Shown here: piece by piece, positions 10,186 through 22,300 of the stretch
How the letters are laid out: each line of letters opens with the position of its first letter
Position numbering within the stretch: the stretch's first letter is position 1
From: Phocaeicola sartorii JCM 17136 = DSM 21941
GTDB lineage: Bacteria; Bacteroidota; Bacteroidia; Bacteroidales; Bacteroidaceae
NCBI RefSeq assembly: GCF_000614185.1
Contig: NZ_BAKM01000013.1
Span: 59,506-123,505 of the forward strand
DNA: 64,000 nt
Reading direction: 5' to 3'
Made by a program: the position numbers and the translations under genes
Notes under the pieces: model-generated
Database searches by the model: none
Told to the model about the DNA's origin: nothing
What the model saw: the letters and a program-made list of their open reading frames with translations, nothing else

Positions 10186-10193
10186 TAATTTTG
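10186..10193 (+). promoter_or_regulatory. Candidate Bacteroides -7 element (TAATTTTG) for the RG-II-like operon
   Basis: TAATTTTG matches the Bacteroidetes TANNTTTG consensus. A T-rich TTTA at 10162-10165 sits 20 bases upstream, a 3-of-4 match to the -33 TTTG. Initiation would fall about 80 bases before the ATG at 10277. A second match, TACATTTG at 10119-10126, lies further upstream on the same strand. The gap 9964-10276 separates this operon from the divergent KamA-family gene and otherwise holds no gene. Confidence 0.5.
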
Positions 10194-10276
10194 TAGGGCT
10201 TTGCTTGTTTGCAGGCCAATCAAGCTGAAGAGAAACCTCATTTTAATAGATGGAAAAACAACATAGAAGAAAATAA

Positions 10277-13200
10277 ATGGAACTGAAACAACTTTTTACC
10301 TTTGCAGCAGCCTGTTCGCTGGCGCTTTCGGTGTCGGCGCAAGATAGAGTACACTATACAGGCACGGAGCTGTCTAACCCTACCTATCATGACGGGCAAT
10401 TGTCACCCGTGGTAGGAGTACACAATATTCAGGTGATGCGTGCCAACCGGGAACACCCTGCACCCGATAATGGCAATGGATGGACATACAATCATCAGTC
10501 CATGTTGGCTTATTGGAACGGACAATTCTATATGCATTATCTTTCCGATCCTTCGGACGAGCATATTCCTCCCTCACAAACTTTCCTGATGACCTCGAAA
10601 GACGGTTATCACTGGACAAACCCGGTGACCCTTTTCCCTATCTACCGGGTTCCCGATGGCTATACCAAGCCCGGACGCACAGACAAGGCGAAAGATCTGG
10701 ATGCCATCATGCATCAGCGTGTAGGCTTTTATGTGTCAAAGAGCGGCAGACTGATAGCTATGGGGAACTATGGCGTGGCACTGGACAAGAAAGATGACCC
10801 GAATGACGGGAACGGAATAGGCCGTGTGGTTCGCGAAATTAAAAAGGACGGTTCCTTCGGCCCCATTTATTTCATTTATTATAACCATGCGTTCAATGAA
10901 AAGAATACCTCTTATCCTTATTTCAAGCGCAGTAAAGACAAGGAATTTGTAAAAGCCTGTCAGGAGATTCTGGACAATCCCCGCTACCGCATGCAATGGG
11001 TGGAGGAAGCCGACCGCAATGACCCGCTGATTCCTTTAAACAAAGAATACAAAGCATATTGTGACTATACCTTGCCCGACGGCCGTTTGGTAAGCCTGTG
11101 GAAACACGCCCTGACTTCCATCAGCGAGGATGGCGGGAACACATGGGCGCAACCGGTGGAACGTGCGAAAGGTTTCGTAAACAGTAATGCGAAGATCTGG
11201 GGGCAACGTTTGAGTGACGGTACATACGCCACGGTGTATAATCCTTCCGAGTTCCGCTGGCCACTGGCTATTTCGCTGAGTAAGGACGGGCTGGAATATA
11301 CGACCTTGAACCTGGTGCACGGCGAGATTACACCGATGCGTTACGGAGGTAATTATAAATCATTCGGTCCTCAGTATGTACGGGGTATTCAGGAAGGTAA
11401 CGGGACTCCTCCCGATGGTGATTTATGGGTGACTTACAGTATGAATAAAGAGGATATGTGGGTGTCTCATATTCCTGTGCCTGTCCGCGCACACGCCAGC
11501 GAGCATGCTGACGACGATTTTGCTGGCTACAAAGATTTGAGTGAACTGACTGACTGGAATTTGTATTCCTTGCAGTGGGCTCCCGTATCACTGGATGGAA
11601 AATGGCTGGTGCTGCAAGACAAGGACTTATTCGATTATGCCCGTGTGGAGCGTAAGATACCTGTCACAAAAGAACTGAAAGTTTCTTTCGAACTGATGGC
11701 GGAACAGAACGATAAAGGACTTTTGCAGATAGAATTTTTGGATGAAAACGGCATTGCCTGTTCCCGTCTGGAACTGACTCCCGATGGACTTTTCCGCGCC
11801 AAAGGAGGTGCGCGGTTTGGTAATTTGTTGAAGTATGAACCGGGTAAGGCATATAAGGTGGAAGTGGAACTCTCTGTTGCCAACCGCATGGTAATTGTCT
11901 ATGTGGATGGAAAGAAAGTGGGGCAACGTATGTTCTTTGCACCCGTTCCGGCCATTGAGAGAGTGATGTTCCGCACCGGAGCGCAACGGACTTATCCTAC
12001 GGTGGATACTCCGGCGGACTGGTATGGCATTCTGCCGGATGCGGGTGAGCAGGAACCCTTGTGCACTTATCGTATAGCCAACTTTAAGACGGCTTCTGCT
12101 GATAAGGATGCAGGTGCGGCCTTCTTGAAATATAAGGATTTCAAGCCCTATGTGGATTATTTCAACAGCATGGAGGATGAGAATATAGCCCAGGCTATTC
12201 CCAATGCCCGCGCATCTCAATGGATGGAAGAAAACATTCCTCTTTTCGAGTGCTCTCAAAAGAACTTCGAGGAAATGTATTATTATCGTTGGTGGACGTT
12301 GCACAAGCACATCAAGGAAACTCCGGTGGGCTATGGTATGACCGAATTTTTGGTAAACCGTTCGTATGCCGATAAATACAATCTGATAGCTTGTGCCATC
12401 GGTCATCATATTTATGAGAGCCGCTGGTTGCGTAATCCGGAATACTTGAATCAGATTATCCATACTTGGTATCGGGGGAACGAAGGCGGCCCGATGGCCA
12501 AAATGACCAAGTTCAGCTCGTGGAATGCGGATGCGGTACTGGGACGTTACATGGTCGATGGAAACAAGGAGTTCTTGTTGGATATGGTAAAGGATTTGGA
12601 AGCGGAATATGCCCGTTGGGAAAAGACAAACCGCCTGCCCAATGGACTTTACTGGCAGGGTGATGTGCAGGATGGCATGGAAGAATCCATCAGCGGAGGC
12701 CGTCGTAAGCAATATGCCCGTCTACTATCAATAGTTATATGTATGGCAACGCCAAAGCGCTTTCTCTTATCGGCATCATGACAGGAGATGAGGCATGGCC
12801 ATGAAATATGGATTGAAAGCCGACTCCATTCAGACATTGGTACAGGATAAGTTGTGGAACACAGACCACCATTTCTTTGAAACGATGCGTGGAGATGCGT
12901 CCGCCGAGGTACGCGAGGCTATCGGCTACATCCCTTGGTATTTCAATTTGCCGGATGCTTCTTCCAAATACACTGTGGCATGGAAGGAAGTGATGGACGA
13001 GAAAGGTTTTTCCGCACCTTACGGACTTACCACTGCCGAGCGCCGTCACCCTGAGTTCCGCACGCATGGCGTAGGTAAGTGTGAATGGGATGGGGCTATC
13101 TGGCCGTTTGCATCTGCACAGACTTTGACTGCAATGGCCAATTTCATGAATAATTATCCTCAGACTGTATTGACAGATAGCGTGTATTTCCATCAAATGG

Positions 13201-13586
13201 AACGCTATGTGGAGTCGCAACATCACCGTGGCCGCCCCTACATAGGCGAGTATCTGGATGAGGTGACCGGTTATTGGTTGAAAGGAGATCAGGAACGCAG
13301 CCGTTATTACAATCATTCTACTTTTAATGATTTGATGATTACCGGTTTGATAGGACTCCGGCCGCGCATGGATAACACAGTGGAGGTGAATCCGTTGATT
13401 CCCGAAGGAAAATGGGATTATTTCTGTTTGGATAATGTGTTGTATCATGGCCGTAACCTCACTATTTTGTGGGATAAGGACGGCAGCCGTTACCAGCGTG
13501 GAAAAGGTCTGCATATCTATGTGGATGGAAAGGAAGTGGGACATGCCGATACATTGACCCGTGTTCTTTGTGAGAATGTGCTATAA
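10277..13586 (+). CDS. Two-domain glycoside hydrolase resembling BT1020 (GH143/GH142-like), frameshifted near 12720 and 12795
   Basis: About 1,100 residues after merging three frames. The signal peptide ends near LSVSAQD. The N-terminal region (about 25-400) is sialidase-like, with repeated blade motifs such as TSKDGYHW and SISEDGGNTW. A LamG-like beta-sandwich follows (about 420-610). The C-terminal third is an (alpha/alpha)-barrel with ETPVGYGMTEFLVNRSY, KFSSWNADAVLGRYM and CEWDGAIWPFAS. The order and the operon mates match the RG-II enzyme BT1020 of B. thetaiotaomicron, whose modules were assigned as a Dha-releasing hydrolase (GH143) and a beta-L-arabinofuranosidase (GH142); that link is from memory, not a search. 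Restoring a C at about 12720 and an A at about 12795 joins everything as ARPTINSYMYGNAK and GDEAMAMKYG. The enzyme would be periplasmic and remove side-chain sugars of rhamnogalacturonan II. Confidence 0.75.
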
Positions 13587-13637
13587 ATTTGAATAAAGGG
13601 GATATCTTAAGATAATAAATAGACTGTTGAAAGAAAA

Positions 13638-16389
13638 ATGAATTATAGAAAATTCTTAATAGCCGCTTTGTTAGTGATGTCTTTCGCCGTACAGGCGAAG
13701 GACATCACTATTACCCGCCTGACTTGTGAAATGCAGGAAGGACTGGTAACTACCTCTGACACCCCCCGTCTGATGGCAGATGAGTTCGCCGGAAAATGGC
13801 ACGCGGCAGACTGCTTATGAGATAGAGGTTCGGGATGTATGGGCAGGAAAAGTAGTCTGGAACAGCGGCAAAATAAAATCCGCTCAAAGCCAGTTGGTTT
13901 CCTGTGCGGATGCGGCCTTGGAGAAGGACAGGCATTATACTTGGCGTGTTCGTGTCTGGGATGAGGCTGATACGCCTTCAGCCTGGAGCGAATCCTCTGA
14001 TTTCAGTATCCTGACTTCCGAAGCGGCTTTCGCCGGCAGTGAATGGATTGGGGCCATTACCCGTAAAGACGCTCATTTACCCGAAGGCCGGAAATATCAT
14101 GGCAGTGAACTGAAAAAGCCTGAGGCAAAGGCCGCCTGGGCTGCTGTGGATACTTTGGCAAAGAAAAGTATTTATCTGCGCCGCGAGTTCCATGTGGCAA
14201 AGAAAGTGAAAGACGCCACGGCATATGTATGTGGTTTGGGCTTTTATGAATTTTCGCTGAATGGAGAAAAAGTGGGAGACAGCGAATTTGCCCCTCTATG
14301 GAGCGACTATGACAAAAGTGTCTATTATAATACTTATGATGTCACCTCGCAAGTGAAGAAAGGCGGTAACGCCATCGGAGTCCTGCTGGGAAATGGATTT
14401 TACAATGTGCAAGGCGGCCGCTATCGTAAACTGCAAATCAGTTTCGGCGCTCCCACGCTTCGTTTCCGGATGGTGGTGAATTATGAAGACGGAACCAGTG
14501 AAACGATTGTTTCCGGCAAGGACTGGAAGTACGATTTCAGTCCCGTACTGTTCAATTGCATCTATGGCGGAGAAGATTATGACGCCCGCCGTGAGCAGAA
14601 AGGCTGGAACATGTTCGGTTTTAAAGAGCAGGGTTGGGGTCCTGTCGTGATTCAGGAAGCCCCCAAAGGGGTGCTTCGTCCGCAGATAGCGCAACCGGTG
14701 AAGATCATGGAGCGTTATGATATCCGGAAAGTGACCAAGCTCACCGCTGAACAGATAACAACCGCCTGCAAGTCAACCAAACGGACGGTGGACCCGTCTG
14801 CCTTTGTGCTGGATATGGGACAGAACCTGGCCGGTTTCCCCGAAATTACCGTCCGTGGAAAGAAAGGGCAGAAAATAACCTTGCTTGTATCCGAATCCCT
14901 GACGGACGAGGGAGCTTGCAATCAGCGTCAGACCGGCCGGCAGCATTATTATGAATATACTTTGAAAGGGGAAGGAATGGAGACTTGGCATCCCCGTTTC
15001 TCCTACTATGGCTTCCGGTATATTCAGGTGGAAGGCGCTGTGCTGAAAGGGCAGAAGAATCCCCTCCGTCTTCCGGTGATCCAGAAGATACAGTCGTGCT
15101 TTGTTTATAACTCGGCTCCTAAAATATCCACTTTCGAATGCTCCAACCGCATCTTCAATGAGGCCCACCGATTGATAGAGAAAGCGGTGCGAAGCAACAT
15201 GCAGTCTGTGTTTACGGATTGTCCGCACCGGGAGAAACTGGGCTGGCTGGAACAGGATCATTTATGCGGTCCCGGTTTGCTGTACAATTATGATTTGACG
15301 GGCTTTGTCCCTCAGACTCTTCAGAACATAGCCGATGCGCAGCATGCCAACGGCGCGGTTCCTACTACTGCTCCGGAATATGTGGTATTCGAGTCCGATT
15401 TGCGTGATTTTGCCGAATCTCCCGAATGGGGATGTACCTTTGTGGTATTACCCTTCATGTATTATGATACGTATGGGGATGATTCATTGATCAGAAAATA
15501 TTATAACGGAATGCGCCGTTACATTGATTACCTCACTACCCGTGCCGACAATGGAATTGTTTCTTTCGGATTGGGTGACTGGTATGATTATGGAGATTTC
15601 CGGGCCGGTTTCTCGCGTAATACGCCTGTTCCTCTGGTGGCTACCGCCCATTATTATATGGTTGTACGCTATTTGACGGAAGCTGCGCGTATGCTGGACA
15701 ACCGGTATGATGTGGCCTGTTACACCCGTTTGAGCGAGGAAATCAATGAGGCATTCCATCGGGAGTTTTATCACAAGGACACTCGTCAGTATGGTACGGG
15801 AAGCCAGTGCAGCAATGCCTTGCCTTTGTTCCTCGGAATGGTTCCCGCCGATGACAGACAGGCGGTGCTTGATAACCTGGTAGCGGATATAAAACGCCAC
15901 GGCAACCGGCTGACCACCGGTGATGTGGGTAACCGTTACCTGTTCCAGACTTTGGCGCGTAACGGGTTGAATGAGCTGATGTACACCATGCACAACCATG
16001 AAGAAGCACCCGGCTATGGTTTCCAGCTGAAATTCGGAGCTACCACGCTGACCGAGCAATGGGACCCGCGGCAAGGTTCTTCGTGGAATCACTTTATGAT
16101 GGGGCAGATTGATGAATGGTTCTTCAACTCGCTGGCGGGTATCCGCACCGTTGAGGGAAAACCGGGAATGAAGGAAATAGAAATACGTCCCCGGCCGGTA
16201 GGCGATTTGACATACGTCCGTGCCTCTACCGAAACCTTGTACGGAAAGGTAGTGGTAGACTGGACCCGCGAGAATGGAGTCTTTACATTGAAAGTAACGA
16301 TACCTGTAGGGTGTACGGCACGCGTATTCTTCCCCGATGAAAAAGAGCCGAAGATAGTGGAAAGCGGAACTTATACCTTTAAGAAATAA
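13638..16389 (+). CDS. GH78 alpha-L-rhamnosidase (frameshifted near 13773)
   Basis: About 916 residues after merging. A signal peptide (13638 start, MNYRKFLIAALLVMSFAVQA) leads into an Fn3-like N-terminal module. Next are a rhamnosidase-N beta-sandwich (FYEFSLNGEKVGDSEFAP), the concanavalin-like region, and the six-hairpin catalytic domain with FTDCPHREKLGWLEQDH, GDWYDYGDF and TLTEQWDP, which are standard GH78 landmarks for the acid/base glutamates. A two-base loss after CTG at 13770-13772 breaks the frame; restoring it gives PRLSWQMSSPENGT. Without that repair the signal peptide is separated from the enzyme. It would cleave terminal alpha-L-rhamnose from RG-II or RG-I side chains in the periplasm. 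It lies 51 bases after the GH143/GH142-like gene and 72 before the GH28 gene, in the same operon. Confidence 0.9.
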
Positions 16390-16461
16390 ACGCAGCTTTC
16401 ATAGGAAAAGCCCCTTGGGGTATTTGGTAAAACTAAAATAAAATAATGAACGATAAACGAT

Positions 16462-17793
16462 ATGAATAAACGTACCTTTTTAAGTCTGTTACTATGTGTT
16501 TGCTGTCTGTCTTTTCTGCATGCGGAGCGTGTGGATATGCAGCAGGCAGGTGCCGATGTGCAAGGCAGGAAACTGAACACAGCATTGATTAATTCCACCA
16601 TCGACCGCCTGAACGCTCATGGTGGAGGAACCCTCTTTTTCCCCGCAGGAACTTATCTCACCGGTTCCATCCACATGAAAAGCAACATCACTCTGGAACT
16701 GGAAGCAGGAGCCACCTTGAAATTCTCGGAGAACTTTGACGACTTCCTCCCTTATGTGGAAGTGCGCCATGAGGGAATCATGATGAAAAGTTTCCAACCG
16801 CTGATTTATGCCGTGGATGCAGAGAACATCACCATCAAGGGTGAAGGGACACTGGACGGACAGGGCAAAGCATGGTGGACGGAATTTTTCCGCGTCCTTG
16901 TAGACCTCCGGGACAACGGCAAGAGAAACATCAACAAGTACCAGCCCATGTTCGAGAAGGAAAACGACCTGAAAGCCCTTTACGCCGAAACCAACGAAGA
17001 CTGGCACGGCACATTGGACCGTCGTTTCTTCCGTCCTCCTTTCATACATCCCATCCGTTGCAAGAATGTACGGGTAGAGGGCGTGAAGATTATCAACTCT
17101 CCCTTCTGGACCGTAAACCCTGAGTTTTGCGATAATGTGACCATTAAGGGCATTACCATCCACAATGTGCCTTCCCCCAATACGGACGGCATCAACCCTG
17201 AGTCTTGTAAGAACGTACATATCAGCGACTGCCACATTTCGGTAGGCGACGACTGCATCACCATCAAATCAGGACGTGACCTGCAAGCGCGTAAACTGGG
17301 CGTTCCTTGCGAGAATATCACGATTACCAATTGCACCATGTTGAGCGGACACGGTGGTGTGGTTATCGGCAGCGAGATGAGCGGAGGAGTGAAGAAAGTA
17401 ACCATCAGCAATTGTGTCTTTGACGGAACCGACCGGGGGATTCGTTTGAAATCCACCCGTGGCCGCGGAGGTATCGTAGAAGATATCCGGGTAAGCAATA
17501 TTGTGATGCGTAACATCAAGAAAGAGGCTATCGTCCTCAATCTGAAATACAGCAAGATGCCTGCCGAACCGAAGAGTGACCGTACTCCGGAATTTCGCAA
17601 TATCTATGTGTCGGGTGTGACGGTCCGTGATGTAAATACCCCCATTATGGTGGTGGGCCTGCCCGAAGCGCCTATTACCGGTATTGTGATGCGTGATGTG
17701 TATATTCAGAATGCCAAGCAACGCTGTGTTTTTGAAGACTGCAAGGACTTGGTGCTGGATGATGTGTATGTGGATGGTAAAGAAATAAAATAG
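16462..17793 (+). CDS. GH28 polygalacturonase / alpha-galacturonidase
   Basis: 443 residues with a signal peptide ending near SFLHAERV. A right-handed parallel beta-helix carries the full GH28 active-site set: NTDG (N240-D242), GDD (D263-D264), SGHGG (H297) and the RLKS substrate-binding segment (DRGIRLKSTRGRGG). GH28 enzymes hydrolyse alpha-1,4-galacturonosyl bonds by inversion, using the three aspartates. The position between the GH78 and CE19-like genes matches the RG-II tetrad, where the equivalent enzyme removes galacturonic acid from the backbone or side chains; exo versus endo mode is not readable here. The gene is intact and the next gene starts 8 bases after its stop. Confidence 0.93.
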   Translation: MNKRTFLSLLLCVCCLSFLHAERVDMQQAGADVQGRKLNTALINSTIDRLNAHGGGTLFFPAGTYLTGSIHMKSNITLELEAGATLKFSENFDDFLPYVEVRHEGIMMKSFQPLIYAVDAENITIKGEGTLDGQGKAWWTEFFRVLVDLRDNGKRNINKYQPMFEKENDLKALYAETNEDWHGTLDRRFFRPPFIHPIRCKNVRVEGVKIINSPFWTVNPEFCDNVTIKGITIHNVPSPNTDGINPESCKNVHISDCHISVGDDCITIKSGRDLQARKLGVPCENITITNCTMLSGHGGVVIGSEMSGGVKKVTISNCVFDGTDRGIRLKSTRGRGGIVEDIRVSNIVMRNIKKEAIVLNLKYSKMPAEPKSDRTPEFRNIYVSGVTVRDVNTPIMVVGLPEAPITGIVMRDVYIQNAKQRCVFEDCKDLVLDDVYVDGKEIK

Positions 17794-17801
17794 ACTTCCC
17801 G

Positions 17802-19142
17802 ATGAAGAAACAACTATTATGGTGCATGGCGGCACTCTCTTTTTCCGCTGCATCTGCACAAACTTATGAAACCCGGTTCGCACGTCCGTTATCCGATGTG
17901 TTGAATGACGTTGCCGCCCGTTTCCAGGTCCGCTTGAAATATGACGTGGATACGGTGGGGCGTGTGCTTCCGTATGCCGATTTCCGTATCCGGCCCTATT
18001 CGTTGGAGGAAACGCTGACCAATGTGCTTTCCCCCTTCGATTATAAATTCGTAAAGCAAAGTGACAAGGTGTACAAGCTGAAACCCTACGAATACGCCCG
18101 CCGCACGGATGCCGACGGAGAAAAAATGCTGGCATACCTTGGCGGTCTATATAGTGACAAAGGTCAATGGGAACAGCGCAGGGAGATTCTCCGCAAAGAG
18201 GTGCGCCAACGTCTGGGACTGGATGATATGCTGGGGAAAACAGTGAAGGATGCGAAGCCTGTTCTTTCCAAAATACGCAAATTTGATGGCTATACCGTGC
18301 AGAACTTTGCATTGGAAACCTTGCCGGGGCTTTATGTCTGCGGTTCAGTTTATGCTCCCCGCACCAGGGGCAAACATGCGCTGATAATCTGTCCCAACGG
18401 ACATTTCGGACAAGGACGTTACCGCAAAGACCAGCAGCAGCGCATGGCGACACTGGCACGTATGGGGGCTGTCTGCGTGGATTATGACCTGTATGGTTGG
18501 GGGGAATCCGCCTTGCAGGTAGGAGGAAAGGCGCACCACACTGCCGATGCGCACACCATTCAGGCTATGAACGGAATATTGATACTGGACTATATGCTGG
18601 CACATCGTAAAGATATAGACCCTACCCGCATTGGTGTGAACGGTGGTTCCGGCGGAGGAACACAGGCCGTGTTGCTCACTGTCCTGGACGACCGTTTTAC
18701 GGCTGCCGCCCCTGTGGTCAGTCTGGCTTCTCATTTTGATGGCGGCTGCCCGTGTGAAAGTGGCAAGCCCATCCAGTTGGCAGGTGGAGGAACTTGCAAT
18801 GCGGAACTGGCCGCTCTGTTTGCCCCGCGTCCCCTGTTGGTGGTTTCCGATGGAGGAGACTGGACAGCCACGGTCCCCCGTTTGGAATATCCTTACCTGC
18901 AACGCATCTACGGTTTTTATGGTGCGACGGACAAGGTGAGCAATGTACATTTGCCGCAAGAACGTCATGATTTCGGTCCGAACAAGCGGAATGCGGTTTA
19001 TGATTTCTTTATAGACATGTTCGGCCTTGACCGGAACATGCTGGATGAAAGTAAAGTAACCATTGAGCCGGAAAACTCATTGAAGAGCTTTGGTGAGAAA
19101 GGCGAGAAACTGCCTGCCGGAGCTATAAAATATGAAGAGTGA
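17802..19142 (+). CDS. CE19-like pectin methylesterase, alpha/beta-hydrolase with N-terminal STN-like domain
   Basis: 446 residues, signal peptide to about residue 20. Residues 25-95 (ARPLSDVLNDVAARFQVRLKY through YKFVKQSDKVYKLKP) look like an STN/secretin-N module, unusual on an esterase. The hydrolase domain (about 130-420) has the nucleophile elbow GVNGGSGGG (S283), a DYDLYGWGES oxyanion-side loop, ALFAPRPLLVVSDGGDWT, and a late histidine in ERHDFGP (about 389). This matches the family I know as acetyl-xylan-esterase-like, which includes BT1017, the founding CE19 pectin methylesterase of the RG-II system. Its job would be to remove methyl esters from the galacturonan backbone so that the GH28 enzyme can act. 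It is the last gene of the operon; a hairpin follows at 19183. Confidence 0.8.
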   Translation: MKKQLLWCMAALSFSAASAQTYETRFARPLSDVLNDVAARFQVRLKYDVDTVGRVLPYADFRIRPYSLEETLTNVLSPFDYKFVKQSDKVYKLKPYEYARRTDADGEKMLAYLGGLYSDKGQWEQRREILRKEVRQRLGLDDMLGKTVKDAKPVLSKIRKFDGYTVQNFALETLPGLYVCGSVYAPRTRGKHALIICPNGHFGQGRYRKDQQQRMATLARMGAVCVDYDLYGWGESALQVGGKAHHTADAHTIQAMNGILILDYMLAHRKDIDPTRIGVNGGSGGGTQAVLLTVLDDRFTAAAPVVSLASHFDGGCPCESGKPIQLAGGGTCNAELAALFAPRPLLVVSDGGDWTATVPRLEYPYLQRIYGFYGATDKVSNVHLPQERHDFGPNKRNAVYDFFIDMFGLDRNMLDESKVTIEPENSLKSFGEKGEKLPAGAIKYEE

Positions 19143-19182
19143 TTTTGTCGTTTATTTATTAGGTTAAGAGTTAGTGCAAAAT

Positions 19183-19227
19183 CTCCCTCTTGCATAGCCT
19201 GTGAAGGTAAGCAAGGGGGAGTCTTTT
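19183..19227 (+). terminator. Hairpin terminator after the RG-II-like operon
   Basis: CTCCCTCTTGC (19183-19193) pairs with GCAAGGGGGAG (19211-19221) with one mismatch and is followed by TCTTTT. A smaller hairpin, TTGCC/GGCAA, follows at about 19229-19245. It lies in the 208-bp gap between the convergent esterase and hybrid-kinase genes and may serve both. Confidence 0.7.
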
Positions 19228-19350
19228 CTTGCCAATCCGGCAAAAAGATAACGTTTGAAAGAGTCAACTGGTATTATGACTAAGTGCTAACTCTGTTAGC
19301 TATCTTTGCAAGTAAGTAAAGGAGTCGTCTCTGAAATATCAAACTACAGT

Positions 19351-22300
19351 CTATAACAAGATAATGCGTTTCTGCAATAGGGCGGCGATCTGCTGTCTCA
19401 GTAGTGGGGCGCTGATGGGTTTGGCCATATAGCCGTCGAATCCGTTTTCCATAACCCGTTGCTCGTCACTGGCATAGGCGAAAGCCGTAACAGCGATGAT
19501 AGGTACATCCAAGGACAGTTTTCGTATTTCCCGGGTTGCTTCATAACCATCCATCACCGGCATATTGATATCCATCAGAATTATTTGAGGATGATGGGTC
19601 TTATACAGATTGACGGCTTCTTTTCCATCCCAAGCATGAATCAAGTTATAGTTTCGTTTTAAGATAGACTGGAACAGCCGGTAATTGCTTTCATTGTCTT
19701 CGGCAATCAGAATGGTCAGTTTGTCTTTCTGTACGGAGATGGGTTGATGCATATCTTCCTTTTTGTTATCCGTTCCGGCTGGTTGATAGGGGATGGTGAA
19801 CCAGAAAGTAGATCCTTTCCCTTCTTCAGACTCTACACCGATATGTCCTCCCATGTGTTCTACAATCGTTTGGCAGATGGATAATCCCAATCCTGTACCC
19901 TGTATAAAGGAGTTAAGTTTTACGAAACGTCCGAAAATGGAATTTGCTTTGTCTGCCGGAATACCGCAGCCGGTATCTTTTACATAGAAATAAAGTTCTC
20001 TGCCGCGTAGTTCGTAGCCGAAGGTGATGCTTCCTTGTGAGGTAAACTTGCTGGCATTGTTCAGTAAATTATTCAAGACTTGCATCAGGCGGTTCTTCTC
20101 CGTCTTTATGGGGCAGGAGGGGAGTCCTTTTTGTGCAACCAGTTGAATTCCGTGAGCTTCTGTCCGATAACGGATCACACTCTCGATTTCGGAAATAATT
20201 TCATTCAGTTCCACGTTGGAATAACAGAATTCCAATGTGCCGGCTTCTATCTTTGACAAGTCCAGTATGTCACTGATTAATTGCAGCAGTAATGTATTGT
20301 TGCTTTCAATGATATTGATATATTCCTGTTTTTCCTGTTCTTCCTCTGCAGTGGCAAGGATATTTGAAAAGCCGATGATCGCATTTAGCGGAGTGCGTAT
20401 CTCGTGACTCATATTGGCAAGGAAAGCTGATTTCAACCGGTTGGACTCCTCAGCACGGTCTTTGGCTGAGAGAAGCTCGTCCTCCATTTTCTTTCGTTCG
20501 GTTATGACCAGCGAAGAGCCTACCAGCGTAAGCGGCATTCCATTCTCATCTTTGCTTTCCACGGCCGCTTGTGCCTCTATCCAGTCTATTTTCCATTGCT
20601 TTTCGTCATTGGCTATTACACGATATTCTTCTTTTACTTTCTCTATTTTCCCGTCTGCCAGGTCGCGATAGGCCTGCATCACCCGTGGACGGTCTTCCTT
20701 GATAATCTTGGCGAAATATTGCTCGTCCGAAACGCTCAGTTGCTCTTCACTGATATCACCCGGCATAGCGGCCATGGCTATGGGGCGGTTGAGGTCGCAC
20801 AAGATGGTATGGTCTTTCAGATTCCATTTCCAAGGTACGATATTTGCCACGTCCAGTGCCATGGAGAGTTTATGGTTTGTGGCGCTCAGCATTTGCTGTG
20901 CATTGTGCAGTTCGGTGCTGTCCATGCAGAACACGTCCACCATATCCGGTTCGGTGGAACAATTCAGAACAACGTCATAAAAGGTATTGATGGTCTTGAA
21001 ATAAAACGGGAATGTGATTGATTTTTTTTCTTTTAAGGTGATTCCCATGAAATGGGCGAATTCTGGTAAAGCCTCTGGGAAGATTTCGGAAGTTCTTTTT
21101 CCTATTATCTCAGATTTTTTGAAGAAACATCGTTCGAAGTAATGGTTGACATCCCGATAAATGCCATCTGCAATATTCCCTTCTTTGTCCCATATAACTT
21201 CTTCCTTCATATAGAGAATAGGCATATTGTCTACTAGATGGGTGTATTGTGCGTTCGTCTCTATTTCTTTTTGCTGAGCTCGTCTCAGTGCTTTCAGCAT
21301 TTGTATGCGTTTTTGTTGCGCTATAGCTACCAGTATGAAAGCTATGAATATAATCAGGATAATCCATTTGTATTTATTCAGAAAATTGACAGGCTTATCA
21401 TAGAAAATAGTGTTGTCGGGGCATCGTTTAGGATTAAGCCCTTTATTGATGAGTCTGGTATAATTGAAGGTGGGGTGTGCTTCTTTAGGTTCATAAAAAG
21501 GGATGTCACTCGCTTTTTTCCCGTTGAGAATGTCATCGGTTGTTTTCAATAATTGCTTGGTGAAGACTTGTTCGTTATACATATATCCTCCTACCATGCC
21601 TCCGTCGTCCATTCCTGCATAGCGAATGGTGAACAGCGGGACTGATATGCTGGAAATGCTTCTGTAGGCATTGATCAGCATATTGCTTGAGATGAATGAT
21701 TCGGTAAACCAGGTGGATGCCAGAATTCCTGTAGTTTTGTCTGTCTTACGTACTGCATTATATAACTGATGTAAAGTATTGGTACGTGAAGAGATGTATT
21801 CGTAATCCATTTGTGGGTATTTTTCTTTGATCACCTTCTGCAATTGTTTGTCATATTCCGGATTGGGGTAAATACCGTCTCCTAGAAACACTAGTTTTTT
21901 CATGCCGGGAATCATCCGTTGCATCAGTTTCACACTCTCTTCCAAATAGACGGGGGTGTGCATATAGGTGAAATTATATTCTTTGGCCAGTTCGCTCATG
22001 TGCGTCCTTTCGTTGGGGCTTACCATATCCCTCTGCCTGTAGAATTCCTCATGATATACATAGGGGTCTGCTCCACAGACAATCGCAGGCACGTCACCCC
22101 ATAAAGCTTGTATTTCTTCTCTGAAAATCAGGCTCATGCTTCCTACAAAGAACAACAGACGGGGAGGGGTGGAACCGTATCTGGAAAAAAGGGCTTCTGA
22201 GAATTTTTCTATTTTTGTGGAGTCGCTTACCATAAATAAATTCAGGTGTTCTATATAGGCATTCATCTTTTCTATTTCTGCTATTTTATGAACGATAGGC

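Noticed and set aside
11627..12712. 361-codon open frame on the minus strand
   Set aside because: It is antisense to the GH143/GH142-like gene, and its sequence has no domain or start context.
17269..18459. 396-codon open frame on the minus strand
   Set aside because: It lies opposite the intact GH28 and esterase genes and has low-complexity His/Arg/Pro composition with no domain; it is a mirror frame of the real genes.
19301..19308. TATCTTTG on the plus strand, a match to the -7 consensus
   Set aside because: It points into the 3' end of a minus-strand gene with no plus-strand gene downstream, so it is either chance or a relic.
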